Source: Planctomycetaceae bacterium (GTDB lineage: Bacteria; Planctomycetota; Planctomycetia; Planctomycetales; Planctomycetaceae). Taken from it: a stretch of DNA of 64,000 nt. This document shows positions 1 to 8,898 of the stretch, one piece after another. Within the stretch, counting starts at the first letter, position 1; each line of letters starts with the position of its first letter. The notes under the pieces were generated by a model. The model saw nothing but the letters and a program-made list of their open reading frames with translations, was not told the origin of the DNA and made no database searches. Both the position numbers and the translations under genes were made by a program. The stretch covers positions 310,001 to 374,000 of the forward strand of contig JAWKTX010000002.1 of NCBI GenBank assembly GCA_041398825.1, in the 5' to 3' direction.

Positions 1-61
1 ATACCTGACCATCAATGCTGGCCAGGTAGTTCGAATACCCAAATCATCGGAAGGGAGTCCG

Positions 62-1198
62 ATGTTGCGATTCATTTTTGCAACTTCAGTTCTTTTCGTT
101 TCGTTCGCAGCGTTTACTGGCCCTGGTTCTCCGGCGTGTCTTGCTCAGGAGGCCCCTTCCGGACGCGCCAGAATCAATGATGAAGAACCGCTCCCTCCGG
201 ATCTCGAAAAGGTCCTGCGAATGTGGGCTGACGCGAGCAGTCGCATCCAGCGTCTGGAAGGTGAGCATACGCGGCGAGTGTATGACTATACTTTTCAGGT
301 CGAGAAAATCTCTGTTGGCAAATTCTTTTATGAATCGCCGGACAAGGGACGAATTGACATCTCCCCAGCCGACGACAAGCTCATGGCCGACCTCCATCGC
401 GCTCGCAATGCCGGTCAGATTGCCGCCCCGAAGAACGAAAAAGGGGAGATGTTCAAACTCGAAGCAGACAAACCGGAAAAGTGGATTTGCGATGGCGTTC
501 GCGTTTATGAAATGAACGTCCCGGAGAAGCAGGCTCACATCGCTCAACTCCCGCCGCAAATGCAGGGGACCAATATCATGAACAGTCCACTGCCCTTCCT
601 TTTTGGGATGCCTCCTGAAAAAGCCAGGGAACGATTTCGGCTGAGCTTCACCGGCACTTTCGATCCCTCGAGCGGCTTTGCAATGATTACAGCCCTGCCA
701 CGTAAGCAGGAAGACGCCCGCAACTGGGAGCGTGCTGACATCAAACTGGACTTGAAGTCATTCCTTCCGACAGCCGTTCGAATTCAGAAGACACGTGAAG
801 AAATCGCGACCTACAGCTTCACCAACATGAAGATAAATGAACGCAATTGGTTCAATTTGTCGTGGATTAATGCATCGGCAGAAAAGCTGTTCACTCCCGA
901 TTTGCGAGACTGGAATGTAATTCTGGTCGGAGCAGACCCAGTTCCCCAGCCGGTGGAGGTTGTTCTGCCTGACCTGACCAATCGTTCTTACAAGGAAGCA
1001 GTTGCCGAGCTCCAGAAACTGGGCCTGAACTATGACCAGAACGACAAACCCAAGCAGGTCCTGCTTCAACCAGGACCCGTCGCAAGGCGTGCCGATGACG
1101 TCTACAAAGTCGAATCGATGGTCCCCGGTCCAGGCACACCGCTTAAGCAGGTGAAGGAAGTGAAACTGGTTCTGTGGAATAAACCACAAGTCAATTAG
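62..1198 (+). CDS. Secreted TIGR03009-type planctomycete protein with C-terminal PASTA-like domain
   Basis: Hypothetical exported protein of 378 residues. Residues 1 to about 29 form a signal peptide (hydrophobic core, cleavage likely near ACLAQ). The central part (about 45-275), with the WADASSRIQRLEG and RRVYDYTFQ stretches, resembles the planctomycete TIGR03009 family, whose function is not known. The last 80 residues (from VEVVLPDLTN) look like a PASTA-type module: a conserved-proline start, an amphipathic AVAELQKLGL helix and a closing VKLVLW strand. PASTA modules often bind muropeptides in other proteins, but the role here is inference. The ATG follows a strong AAGGGAG ribosome binding site 5-6 bases upstream. 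The next gene, parB, is 480 bases downstream, so operon membership is doubtful. Confidence 0.8.
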   Translation: MLRFIFATSVLFVSFAAFTGPGSPACLAQEAPSGRARINDEEPLPPDLEKVLRMWADASSRIQRLEGEHTRRVYDYTFQVEKISVGKFFYESPDKGRIDISPADDKLMADLHRARNAGQIAAPKNEKGEMFKLEADKPEKWICDGVRVYEMNVPEKQAHIAQLPPQMQGTNIMNSPLPFLFGMPPEKARERFRLSFTGTFDPSSGFAMITALPRKQEDARNWERADIKLDLKSFLPTAVRIQKTREEIATYSFTNMKINERNWFNLSWINASAEKLFTPDLRDWNVILVGADPVPQPVEVVLPDLTNRSYKEAVAELQKLGLNYDQNDKPKQVLLQPGPVARRADDVYKVESMVPGPGTPLKQVKEVKLVLWNKPQVN

Positions 1199-1678
1199 TC
1201 GCGATCGATCGGCCGTTTCTGCCGAACGGCAGTTGCTGACGGTGTTCGACGCTGTGCCCGCCTCCTGGCACCGGATGCCAGTTTTGAACGCTGGTTCTGA
1301 ACAGGTGGCTGTTAGTTGTCCATTGAAAAATCGGGACAGGCACGCTGGCCGGCTGTCAACCGTCGTGTTCGCAGGTCTCCTGTTCGAGCCAGTCCCGTTT
1401 TTCAACAGGCTGTTGGGGGCAGAATCTTCTGCCAGCGAAAAACCTCCGCACGCTGGTCATCAAGGGTAGACGACCACTTACCGGATTTGAATTTCCAGCG
1501 GTCGGACTGTACCGATTGGACCGGTTATGCCGATGAGAGGTGTGATAGCCAAACACCGTTGGATGAAGTGCGGGCAGTCGTTGTTGGACTGTCTGCCATC
1601 CTAACGGCCGGTGAGGTCGCAGGCTGCCAGCCTCGATCGAAAAAACGCGACTCGAAATTCAGGCAACGGATTGGTGCG
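1199..1678. other. Intergenic region before parB, containing repeat copy A
   Basis: There is no convincing gene here. The parB frame stays open upstream to 1316, but that extension translates the palindromic repeat and lacks family features. Besides repeat copy A (about 1312-1414), a short hairpin GGCAGAA/TTCTGCC lies at about 1419-1434. Confidence 0.6.
1312..1414 (+). repeat. Dispersed palindromic repeat, copy A
   Basis: An element of about 100 bp with imperfect terminal inverted arms: left GTTGAAAAATCGGGACAGGC-like (here starting ATTGAAAAATCGGG), right GCCAGTCCCGTTTTTCAAC. The internal core AACCGTCGTG and a TCTCCTG segment are shared with copies near 17.8, 52.4, 54.1 and 62.5 kb. It lies in the gap upstream of parB and codes for nothing recognisable. 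The inverted arms would form a long hairpin as single-stranded DNA or RNA. It resembles a MITE or a REP/BIME-like element; no transposase is nearby. Confidence 0.85.
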
Positions 1679-2647
1679 ATGGACAATCAGCCTCACGACG
1701 AAAACAGCCCTCAAACAAATCTTAAGCGGCGCCTCGGGCGCGGCCTGAACGCACTTCTTGGCAGCGGCGGCGAAATGGATGGCGGTCAGTCAGACACTGC
1801 CCATCTGCCAACCCCGGGTAATCACACGATTGCTTCGGACGAAATTGCCGTCGAACTGATTGAACGCAATCCATTTCAGCCGCGCCGCGATTTCGATCAG
1901 GCATCCATTGATGAACTCGCCGACAGTCTGCGAAGGCACGGTGTTCTTCAGCCGCTGCTTGTTCGCCCCAAGCCGAGCGGCGAAGCCGGTTATCAGATTG
2001 TCGCCGGCGAGCGTCGCTGGCGGGCAGCTCAGCAGGTTGGTCTGGACACAGTTCCATGCCGTGTCCTCGACTTTCAGGACCAGCAGGTTTCTGAAGCTGC
2101 ACTTGAAGAGAATCTCAAGCGTCAGGACCTGAATGTTCTTGAGAAAGCGCAGGCTTTCAAAGCTTACCTGGACCGCTTTGGTGGAACGATCGAAGACCTT
2201 GGCCGACAGCTCAGCATGAATCGAGCAACGGTCAGCAACATGATGCGTTTGCTGGAATTGCCGGACACTGTTCAGATCATGCTTCGCGAAGACAAGCTTA
2301 CCGGCGGGCACGCAAAAGCGCTGCTTCCGTTATCAGAGCAACAGCAGATCGAACTTGCACGGCAGATTGAACAGGAGCAACTCTCGGTTCGCAGGACCGA
2401 AGAGATTGTTCGCGAGATTCTGAAGTCGGGTGCCGCCGCACTTCCCTCAGATCAGAATGCAGCCCCGCCTGCCGAAAAGCCTCAACCGTCGAATCACGTC
2501 TTGTCTCTGCAGGACCATCTTCGTGAACAGTTGGGTGCCAGAATTGACATCAAACTGAAGAAGAATGATGCAGGACAAATCGTGATCCACTTCGGTGGCA
2601 ACGACGATTTCGAACGCATTGTTGGGCAGTTGCGCAAAGCGGCATAA
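1679..2647 (+). CDS. parB: ParB/Spo0J-family chromosome partition protein
   Basis: DNA-binding CTPase-type partition protein of 322 residues that loads at parS sites and spreads along DNA in this family. Visible features in order are the N-terminal RRLGRGLNALLG peptide (the part that contacts ParA in homologues), the IERNPFQPR segment, the ParB box GERRWRAA (residues about 110-116), EENLKRQDLNVLEKA, a helix-turn-helix around residues 170-192 (MNRATVSNMMRLLELP), and a C-terminal dimerisation segment ending DDFERIVGQL. I chose ATG 1679 because the RLGRGL peptide must be near the N-terminus; the open frame back to 1316 is repeat-derived. No parA or parS site was recognised in the window; parA may lie elsewhere. 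Confidence 0.95.
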   Translation: MDNQPHDENSPQTNLKRRLGRGLNALLGSGGEMDGGQSDTAHLPTPGNHTIASDEIAVELIERNPFQPRRDFDQASIDELADSLRRHGVLQPLLVRPKPSGEAGYQIVAGERRWRAAQQVGLDTVPCRVLDFQDQQVSEAALEENLKRQDLNVLEKAQAFKAYLDRFGGTIEDLGRQLSMNRATVSNMMRLLELPDTVQIMLREDKLTGGHAKALLPLSEQQQIELARQIEQEQLSVRRTEEIVREILKSGAAALPSDQNAAPPAEKPQPSNHVLSLQDHLREQLGARIDIKLKKNDAGQIVIHFGGNDDFERIVGQLRKAA

Positions 2648-2668
2648 GCCGGAACAAGGCACACGAAT

Positions 2669-3883
2669 GTGAACGACTCGTTCGTAATACCGCCTTCAGC
2701 AGAAGATGGTGAAACGGCCGTCGTCGCTCGCGTTGCATGCCTGTTTGGTGTGACGGCGGAGTCTGTCGTCGCCGCCTCCGGAGGATTCAGTGGCGCCGCC
2801 GTCTACTGCGTGCAAACCGCAGATAACCAGCGATACGCTCTGAAGCAGGTCCAGGACCCAAGTCCCCGGTCTCTGCAGAGACTCCGATGGCAGCACGAAC
2901 TGATTAATAGTGCTGTAATGCTGAGATCAGTCCCTTTGCCTCAACCGCTATCCGCGGCGACCGGGGACATTCGGCTGCATTCTTCACATCTTGCTTTTGA
3001 TTCCCTCAGCAGCACGCTCTGGACAGCCGAACCGTGGCTGCCGGGGTATCCGGCTGATGCTTCAGCAATCAGCGATCGGCATCTGACCAACGCTTCGCAT
3101 GCTCTGAACGAGATCTACACGGCATTCTCTGACACAGTGCTCAGAACCGGAGGCAATGAGCGTTACCGGATTGAGTTCAATCGCTCAAACGCCCTGAAAA
3201 CACGAATTGAGATCCTTCGTTCTTTACTGAACGGAGAACTTGAAGAGTTGCTGAAGACGATGGAAGCGGATCCGGACACGACATTCCGCCACCTCGCCCG
3301 AACCATTTGCGCCGCCCTGTCTCGGCACATCAGGCGACTCTACGAACAGTGTTGTGAATTGGCTGCCCGTGAGTTCCGCCTGCAGCCTGTGCTGAAAGAT
3401 GTCTGGTCCGCCCATGTTCTTTTTACTGGATCGGACGTCACCGGCATCATTGACCTGGACGCCAGTGACACCGACAGCATTTGCTGTGACTTGTCGCGTC
3501 TTCAGCGTTCGTGGTTTGGATCAAACATCGGCAGAATTCAGAATTGGGTCGAGGTATTCAGCTCAATCCGGCCACTCGACAAACCTGAACGCCAACTGCT
3601 TTCCGCACTGGACGGGTGCACCGTCCTGCTAAGCCCGTTAAACTGGCTCCGTCGGCGACGCGACGACCTGAAAGCCACAGAAAACCAGAGGCTTCATCCG
3701 TTAGGAAGAAAGCTCAAGACTGTGAAAGAACCTGAGACACCAGGCAAGCTTCTCTCAACGCCTGCTCCGGGCTATCCGATTACAACAGCGTCGGCGAGAG
3801 ATTCACTTTGTTCGTCAATGATAATTGATCGGCTCAAGCGACTGTCCGGTGTTGCAGAAGCGTACGAAAGCGTCGTTTTCTGA
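2669..3883 (+). CDS. Phosphotransferase (APH/choline-kinase-like fold) with variant catalytic loop
   Basis: A protein of 404 residues that resembles the aminoglycoside phosphotransferase/kinase-fold superfamily. The N-lobe shows GGFSGAAVYCV (nucleotide loop) and YALKQV (the ATP-anchoring lysine). The C-lobe shows KDVWSAHVLF followed by TGIIDLDA. Compared with the usual HGDLHPGN loop the aspartate is kept, but the His and Gly are replaced and the Asn is His. The second metal-binding Asp in IDLD is kept, so activity is possible, with an unknown substrate. It starts at GTG 2669, 21 bases after the parB stop; an ATG at 2667 is out of frame. The close spacing suggests co-transcription with parB. 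Confidence 0.7.
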   Translation: MNDSFVIPPSAEDGETAVVARVACLFGVTAESVVAASGGFSGAAVYCVQTADNQRYALKQVQDPSPRSLQRLRWQHELINSAVMLRSVPLPQPLSAATGDIRLHSSHLAFDSLSSTLWTAEPWLPGYPADASAISDRHLTNASHALNEIYTAFSDTVLRTGGNERYRIEFNRSNALKTRIEILRSLLNGELEELLKTMEADPDTTFRHLARTICAALSRHIRRLYEQCCELAAREFRLQPVLKDVWSAHVLFTGSDVTGIIDLDASDTDSICCDLSRLQRSWFGSNIGRIQNWVEVFSSIRPLDKPERQLLSALDGCTVLLSPLNWLRRRRDDLKATENQRLHPLGRKLKTVKEPETPGKLLSTPAPGYPITTASARDSLCSSMIIDRLKRLSGVAEAYESVVF

Positions 3884-3899
3884 CAAAGGCTTTGCCTGG

Positions 3900-4622
3900 T
3901 TACAGTAATGCCAGTGGATTTCGACGAGGCTCGAGCGTTCCACGCGTGATCCCAACCTGATTCGTTGCGTTCAAGGATTGCCAGACTTCACGGCCGGAGA
4001 TGCGATCCATCAGCAGATCGCGATACAGGTTCAGGACACTGGCCAGGTCATCGTTATCTTCGCGGAGAACTTCAACTCGAAAACTGCGTACTCCCCGATT
4101 GACCAGTTGCTGAGTGATCTCGGCGGAACTCTGCGGCACCGCATTAAAAAGCGTGTTCCGGCAGCCGACGTCGGCGGCCAACGGATGGTCGATGCCAAGT
4201 CGATCACGCAGTTCCACCTGATGAACATCGCAGGGGCGACCGCAGTTTGTCTTGTTCGTCCCCGGAGACAGAACGGAACAAAAGACACAGTGTTCCATGT
4301 GAAACATGGGCATATGCTGATGAATGACAACTTCAAGCCATTGCGGCGGAATCACATCAACCAGCGCAAGGAGCTGATCGCGATTCATGTCATAACTGGC
4401 GGTCACGCGACGAAGTTGTTTTGACATCAGCCATTGTGCAGAGAGTTCGTTGGTAACATTCAGTGAGAAGTCACCAACCATTGGGACGCCGTTGTCGCCA
4501 AAGAACTTCATTCCGCTCAGGTTACGAACCAGCACACCATCAGGTTGTTGCTTATGCATCAGCCGGAAGATGCCCATCTCGCCAGGCTTCTGAATGCGCG
4601 GCGTCGCGGTAAAAATCGGCAA
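3900..4622 (-). CDS. C-terminal part of U32 family protein, cut off by an in-frame TGA
   Basis: The 240 residues counted from TTG 4622 carry the C-terminal half of a U32-family protein (TPRIQKPGEMGIF, VGDFSLNVTNELSA, and a Cys cluster HCVFCS...CGRPCDVH). The frame is identical to that of the N-terminal part at 4716-6452 and is open from 4715 downward, so residues such as VFADFADLREYGHAI between 4715 and 4622 belong to it. Only the TGA at 4716-4718 separates the two. No ATG occurs between the stop and this segment; TTG 4622 is a possible but weak restart, with no clear ribosome binding site. It may be expressed by readthrough, expressed separately, or be the dead tail of a pseudogene. Confidence 0.75.
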   Translation of the reverse strand: MPIFTATPRIQKPGEMGIFRLMHKQQPDGVLVRNLSGMKFFGDNGVPMVGDFSLNVTNELSAQWLMSKQLRRVTASYDMNRDQLLALVDVIPPQWLEVVIHQHMPMFHMEHCVFCSVLSPGTNKTNCGRPCDVHQVELRDRLGIDHPLAADVGCRNTLFNAVPQSSAEITQQLVNRGVRSFRVEVLREDNDDLASVLNLYRDLLMDRISGREVWQSLNATNQVGITRGTLEPRRNPLALL

Positions 4623-4715
4623 CTCAGCAGCCTTCGCAAGCTGTATGGCATGGCCGTATTCTCTCAGATCAGCGAAGTCTGCAAATACCTCATGTCGGAT
4701 TTCGGCATGCCGCCG

Positions 4716-6452
4716 TCAGTCTTCCGATTGGGCCAGAACCTGAATCAACGATTGCAGCTGAGATATCGTTCGCACAAGAATGCTGAGATTCAGTTGTTCA
4801 GATTCCACGGTGCGGGCAGGGAATGTCCTTCTCAGTTGCTCCAGCTGATTCTCCGGCATGAGGCGCTGATTGCTATGGGGAAGACTGGCATCCAGTTGCT
4901 CAATCATCAATCGCCGCATTTGCCCCAGTACACTGTGCGGGACCATGGGCTGGCCGGAAATACGGGCATCCAGACCAACTAACTGGTAGATCGTTCCGCC
5001 GAGCCTGCCGAGCTGTTCTCTGAGCACCTCGGCCGTCAGGGCGTGTTTGCGAGCGGCTTCGAGCACCTGGTCAGATGAAACATCGCAATGACACCCGGTT
5101 CTTGTTTCGCCAACGATCCGCAGCCGCTTTCCGACTTCAGCAATCACCTGGACATTCAGCGGCACGCGGCGTTGGGGGTCCGCGGATTCAAACGTTTTTC
5201 GCAACTGCTGGTTGAGTCTGGGATCATCTGTTTTCCAGATCGTCAGGCCCGGACGTAGTTTGCGTGTGTCAATTGCCTTTCGATCGAATGCCAGATCAAC
5301 AATGCCATTTTCGATGGAGCCCGCTTGAGGGATTCCATGCTGAAAAACCTGATAAACCCGCCCCCCCTGCTCAGTGCCCGCTGCGCGATCCCCTTCAAAG
5401 ACAACTCCATCACCTGCCGCAATGGAATACTGAAGCCGAACCCGGACTCGATCGCCGTCGACCTGCAGGACTGTCCCCAGCAGAACGCCACGTTTACTGC
5501 TGCTGGTCGCAGGCACCAGCATCTTGTGATCACAACCCTTCAGCCACCCGGGACTAAATCCTCGCGAGAACGATTGCTCCATTTCCTGAACCTGGCGCCG
5601 ACTGAATTCGACAGCCTTGTTTTCTAATGCAACGTCAATTGCCTGACGATAGCTGCGAGTGATATTCGCAACGTACTCCGGTGTCTTCAAACGTCCTTCG
5701 ATTTTGAAACTGCAGATGCCGGCGTCGATCAGATCGCTGGTGAGTTCCCAGGCCGCCAGATCCTGAGGACTCAGCAGATATTTCTGATCGCCCAAATCCA
5801 TCAGCTCACCGTCACAGACCAGTTCGTAGGGCAATCGACACGCCTGAGCACACTGACCGCGATTTGCACTGCGGCCTCCCAGCGATTCGCTGGTCAGGCA
5901 CTGGCCGGAGTACGCGACACAAAGTGCGCCGTGAATAAAAACTTCCAGTGGCATCGACGTGGTTCTGCGAATTACACGAATTTCATCGATGGAGGTTTCT
6001 CGCGGAAGAACCACTCGTTCGATACCAAGCTCTTCAGCGACTTCAATACATTCCGCGCTGGTGAGTGTCATCTGGGTGGACGCGTGGAGAGATAAATCGG
6101 GACAAGCAGATTTGATGAGTCGCGCAACACCTAGATCCTGAACGAGCACTGCATCCACAGATGACAGAGCAAGTTGCCTCGCAATTCGTTCCACCGTGAC
6201 CAGTTCGTCTGAAAAGGCCAGTGTGTTCAGTGTGACATAGCCCCTGACACCTCGGCGATGCAGGTACTCCATCAGGTCCGGGATTTGTTCCAGCACGAAA
6301 TTGACAGCGCGCGCACGGGCGTTGAACCCATCGTCCAGTCCAAGATAAATGGCATCGGCCCCGTTTTCGACAGCCGCACGAACGCAGTCCCAGTCACCGG
6401 CTGGCGCGAGAAGTTCGGGGCGATTCGGCATGGGATTTGGTGTTTCGTTCAA
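4716..6452 (-). CDS. Peptidase U32 family protein, N-terminal part (RlhA/TrhP-like)
   Basis: This encodes 578 residues beginning with RPELLAPAGDWDCVRAAVENGADAIYLG, the hallmark start of U32 proteins. The conserved block IHGALCVAYSGQCLTSES plus NRGQCAQACRLPYEL (about residues 173-210) holds the Cys residues that bind an iron-sulfur cluster in RlhA/TrhP-like RNA hydroxylases. A SFKIEGRLKTPEYVA motif follows, then a DUF3656-like middle domain. Known relatives hydroxylate 23S rRNA or tRNA using prephenate-derived chemistry; the name peptidase is historical. The frame ends at TGA 4716-4718 and then continues open in the same frame to 3900, giving about 850 codons in total, a credible full length for the long members. 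See the finding on this stop. Confidence 0.88.
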   Translation of the reverse strand: MNETPNPMPNRPELLAPAGDWDCVRAAVENGADAIYLGLDDGFNARARAVNFVLEQIPDLMEYLHRRGVRGYVTLNTLAFSDELVTVERIARQLALSSVDAVLVQDLGVARLIKSACPDLSLHASTQMTLTSAECIEVAEELGIERVVLPRETSIDEIRVIRRTTSMPLEVFIHGALCVAYSGQCLTSESLGGRSANRGQCAQACRLPYELVCDGELMDLGDQKYLLSPQDLAAWELTSDLIDAGICSFKIEGRLKTPEYVANITRSYRQAIDVALENKAVEFSRRQVQEMEQSFSRGFSPGWLKGCDHKMLVPATSSSKRGVLLGTVLQVDGDRVRVRLQYSIAAGDGVVFEGDRAAGTEQGGRVYQVFQHGIPQAGSIENGIVDLAFDRKAIDTRKLRPGLTIWKTDDPRLNQQLRKTFESADPQRRVPLNVQVIAEVGKRLRIVGETRTGCHCDVSSDQVLEAARKHALTAEVLREQLGRLGGTIYQLVGLDARISGQPMVPHSVLGQMRRLMIEQLDASLPHSNQRLMPENQLEQLRRTFPARTVESEQLNLSILVRTISQLQSLIQVLAQSED

Positions 6453-6878
6453 AGATGCGGCAAAACGGGGATTGTCAGCGGCCGTTTGCTGCCAATGATG
6501 AGAAGTGTGAAACTCGATTATAGAGTGACTATGCGTCGAATCGACGGACTTCCATCAGGACTTTCCAAAGCATTCCGAGAGCTGAACACGTGCATCTGAG
6601 GCCTGCGCGGAAGGGAGTCGAATTCCTGCCAGCGTCTGCCTCATGACACGGAAAATCCTTCCACGGGAGTGTTCTTTATTTGTTCCCTGGGGGCGGGGAT
6701 TCCTTCGTGGGGTGGTTGGAAATCTCTTTTTTGAGTTCACGCACAAGGGTGTGACCTGAAACTGCCTGCATCGATTATGCTTCCGCTGTGTAATTCCAAC
6801 GAACTCAGGCAGAGTTTGGCGGTCTGGCCTACCGCCGAATAGACATTCCCCCGATGACAAGAGAACGGAACACGAGTT
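6453..6878. other. Intergenic region between the U32 gene and rnc
   Basis: These 426 bases lie between divergently transcribed genes, so promoters for both should lie here, but I cannot place clear -35/-10 pairs. There is no supported open frame. G-rich runs occur near 6690-6720, and I see nothing else. Confidence 0.5.
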
Positions 6879-7658
6879 GTGGTTGGCCCTGAAAACGGAA
6901 ATCCTTTTCCAGAACGATCCTTGGCCGATTTAGAGGAGCTGCTGGTACGATGCGAGAAATCGATCGGCTACAGATTTCGCGACAGCCGCCTGCTGCGCCG
7001 CTGCCTCACGCACAGTTCGTCTGCCGAGACTCGTCTCGATTCGAATGAGCGGCTTGAGTTTCTCGGGGATTCCATTCTGGGTTTGGTGATTTGCGATTAC
7101 CTCTTCCAGTCGTTTCCTGACCTCCGGGAGGGACAACTCACACAGATGAAATCTCAACTTGTGAGCCGTGCGGTATGTGCTCGCGTGGCGGCAAAGCTTG
7201 AGTTGCGGGAGTTTATTCTGGTCGGACGCGGGCTGAATTCCATTCCGAATTCCATTCTGGCGGCAGTGGTCGAATCGCTGATTGCTGGAATTTACATCGA
7301 CGGAGGGCTCGCAGAAGCACGCGAGTTTATTCTTCGCGGATTCGAAGACGAACTCACCGACTGCCAGCTGCAGGAAACAGACAACTACAAAAGTCAGCTG
7401 CAGGAGCACACACAACGAGTCAGCAACGTGACACCGGAGTACGTTGTAACAGAGGAGCGCGGACCAGATCACGCACGCGAATTCTGTGTGGCTGTCCGGA
7501 TTGGGAACACAACCTATAGTTCTGCCTGGGGACGCAGCAAGAAAGAGGCTGAGCAGCAGGCTGCCCGCGCCGCTATGGAAAGTCTGGCAGATACGGAAAC
7601 CAGTCCGTCTCAGCCTGATTCAGGTGAACCCGAATCCCCCGACGAAGTCAGTCGCTGA
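6879..7658 (+). CDS. rnc: Ribonuclease III
   Basis: Double-strand-specific endoribonuclease for rRNA and mRNA processing, 259 residues. The catalytic RNase III domain shows the signature NERLEFLGDSILGLV (about residues 53-67) and the second acidic motif VVESLIAGIYIDGG with the conserved Glu. After NYKSQLQEHTQ a double-stranded RNA-binding domain follows (about 165-235), with TEERGPDH and the WGRSKKEAEQQAARAAM helix. The acidic Pro/Ser-rich tail is poorly conserved. The start used is GTG 6879, which gives about 20 residues before the conserved helix LLVRCEKSIGYRF. The gene stands alone, with a convergent CDF gene downstream. Confidence 0.96.
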   Translation: MVGPENGNPFPERSLADLEELLVRCEKSIGYRFRDSRLLRRCLTHSSSAETRLDSNERLEFLGDSILGLVICDYLFQSFPDLREGQLTQMKSQLVSRAVCARVAAKLELREFILVGRGLNSIPNSILAAVVESLIAGIYIDGGLAEAREFILRGFEDELTDCQLQETDNYKSQLQEHTQRVSNVTPEYVVTEERGPDHAREFCVAVRIGNTTYSSAWGRSKKEAEQQAARAAMESLADTETSPSQPDSGEPESPDEVSR

Positions 7659-7753
7659 CCGGCGGCCATGTGGCAGACCTGTCAACCTCCGCTGGAGATT
7701 TAACCGGAGTCACAACCAGAGCAGTGGCCCGAACCAATATCTGAACACTGGCA

Positions 7754-8722
7754 TTAACGGTTTCCGGCATTCATTTGTTCATGTCCGGCCGGCTCATGCG
7801 GAAACGGTTCGAGATGTACCAGCACATCTCGCAAGCTTGTGAATTCTTCCAGCAGTCTGGCTTTCACCAGGTGCCCAATCCTGTGTCCGTCGGCGACCGT
7901 CATATGCTGATCCACTTCAATATGGATGTCTGCGAAGTATTCCAGTCCGGACTTACGAACCCAGAGTTTTTCTACGACTTCAACGCCGGTTACCTGCTCT
8001 GCAGACGCACGTATACGATTCACAAAATCAGCATTCGCCTGAACATCCATCAGATCGCTCGCACTTGATCGAAACAGATGCACACCGGAGCGAATAATGG
8101 CAATTGCAACAACGATGGATGCCGCTTCGTCGGCCCAGTAGAAGCCGTCACCGCCCAGACGAACAGATGCCAGTCCAATCAGAACGGCCAATGCACAAAG
8201 CGCATCGCTTCGATGGTCCCACGCATTTGCAATGATTGCAGCTGACCCCGTCCGCCGACCAACCTGCACCTTGTAGTGGTACAGGCTTTCCTTGATGACA
8301 ATGTTGATCGCAGCAATTCCCAATGTCCACCAGGGCGGTATTGACTGTGGCAAATTGATGCGCTGGATCGCCTCCCAGCAAATAAATACAGCTGAGACAA
8401 TGACCAGCAGAGCGACATTTGAGGCGGCAATTCCTTCCGCGCGGGTGTGCCCATAGGGATGCTCTTCATCTGCAGGCCGCTGAGCCACACGAAGTGCGTA
8501 AAGCACCACCACGGTGGTCACAACGTCGCCAATGGAGTTGACTGCGTCTGCAATCAGAGCAAACGATTGGCCGATGATGCCCCCCGCCAGTTTCACTCCC
8601 CCAAGGACCAGATTGACCACCAAACCAAGCGAGGCCGCTTGTGTCACTTCGGTATACAACTGGTCGATGGACTTGCGATTCGACAAAGTCTTTCCCTTGC
8701 AAAAATTGGCGGTCAGCTGCAC
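7754..8722 (-). CDS. Cation diffusion facilitator family transporter
   Basis: An inner-membrane divalent metal/proton antiporter of 322 residues. About six hydrophobic segments are visible in the first 215 residues, including LVVNLVLGGVKLAGGIIG. The two metal-site helices carry SFALIADAVNSIGD and WDHRSDALCALAVLIG, matching the D/H-containing helices 2 and 5 of CDF/YiiP proteins. The cytoplasmic C-terminal ferredoxin-like domain follows (VEKLWVRKSGLEYFADIHIEVD, then RIGHLVKARLL). Zinc, iron or manganese export is typical; the metal cannot be told from sequence alone. It is transcribed toward rnc. Confidence 0.93.
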   Translation of the reverse strand: MQLTANFCKGKTLSNRKSIDQLYTEVTQAASLGLVVNLVLGGVKLAGGIIGQSFALIADAVNSIGDVVTTVVVLYALRVAQRPADEEHPYGHTRAEGIAASNVALLVIVSAVFICWEAIQRINLPQSIPPWWTLGIAAINIVIKESLYHYKVQVGRRTGSAAIIANAWDHRSDALCALAVLIGLASVRLGGDGFYWADEAASIVVAIAIIRSGVHLFRSSASDLMDVQANADFVNRIRASAEQVTGVEVVEKLWVRKSGLEYFADIHIEVDQHMTVADGHRIGHLVKARLLEEFTSLRDVLVHLEPFPHEPAGHEQMNAGNR

Positions 8723-8898
8723 GAAGAACAGTCAGCCGCACGCTGCCAGACACTGACTTTTCAGAATCCCTGATCATTTCAACGGACTCAGAAAGTCAGA
8801 AGACATCACGCAATCACCCAAACTCAAGCTGAACCTGGATCAGGAAAAGCGCTCACGCCAGGCAAAGTTGAGGTGTCCGTCGTAATTCGACTTTCGCA

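Noticed and set aside
1316..1678. Upstream open frame extending parB to 1316
   Set aside because: The extension translates the palindromic repeat and unrelated sequence, and would push the conserved RLGRGL peptide away from the N-terminus.
4700..4720. Selenocysteine reading of TGA 4716-4718
   Set aside because: The small palindromic patch after the TGA does not form a convincing SECIS hairpin, and U32 proteins are not a known selenoprotein family with Sec at this place.
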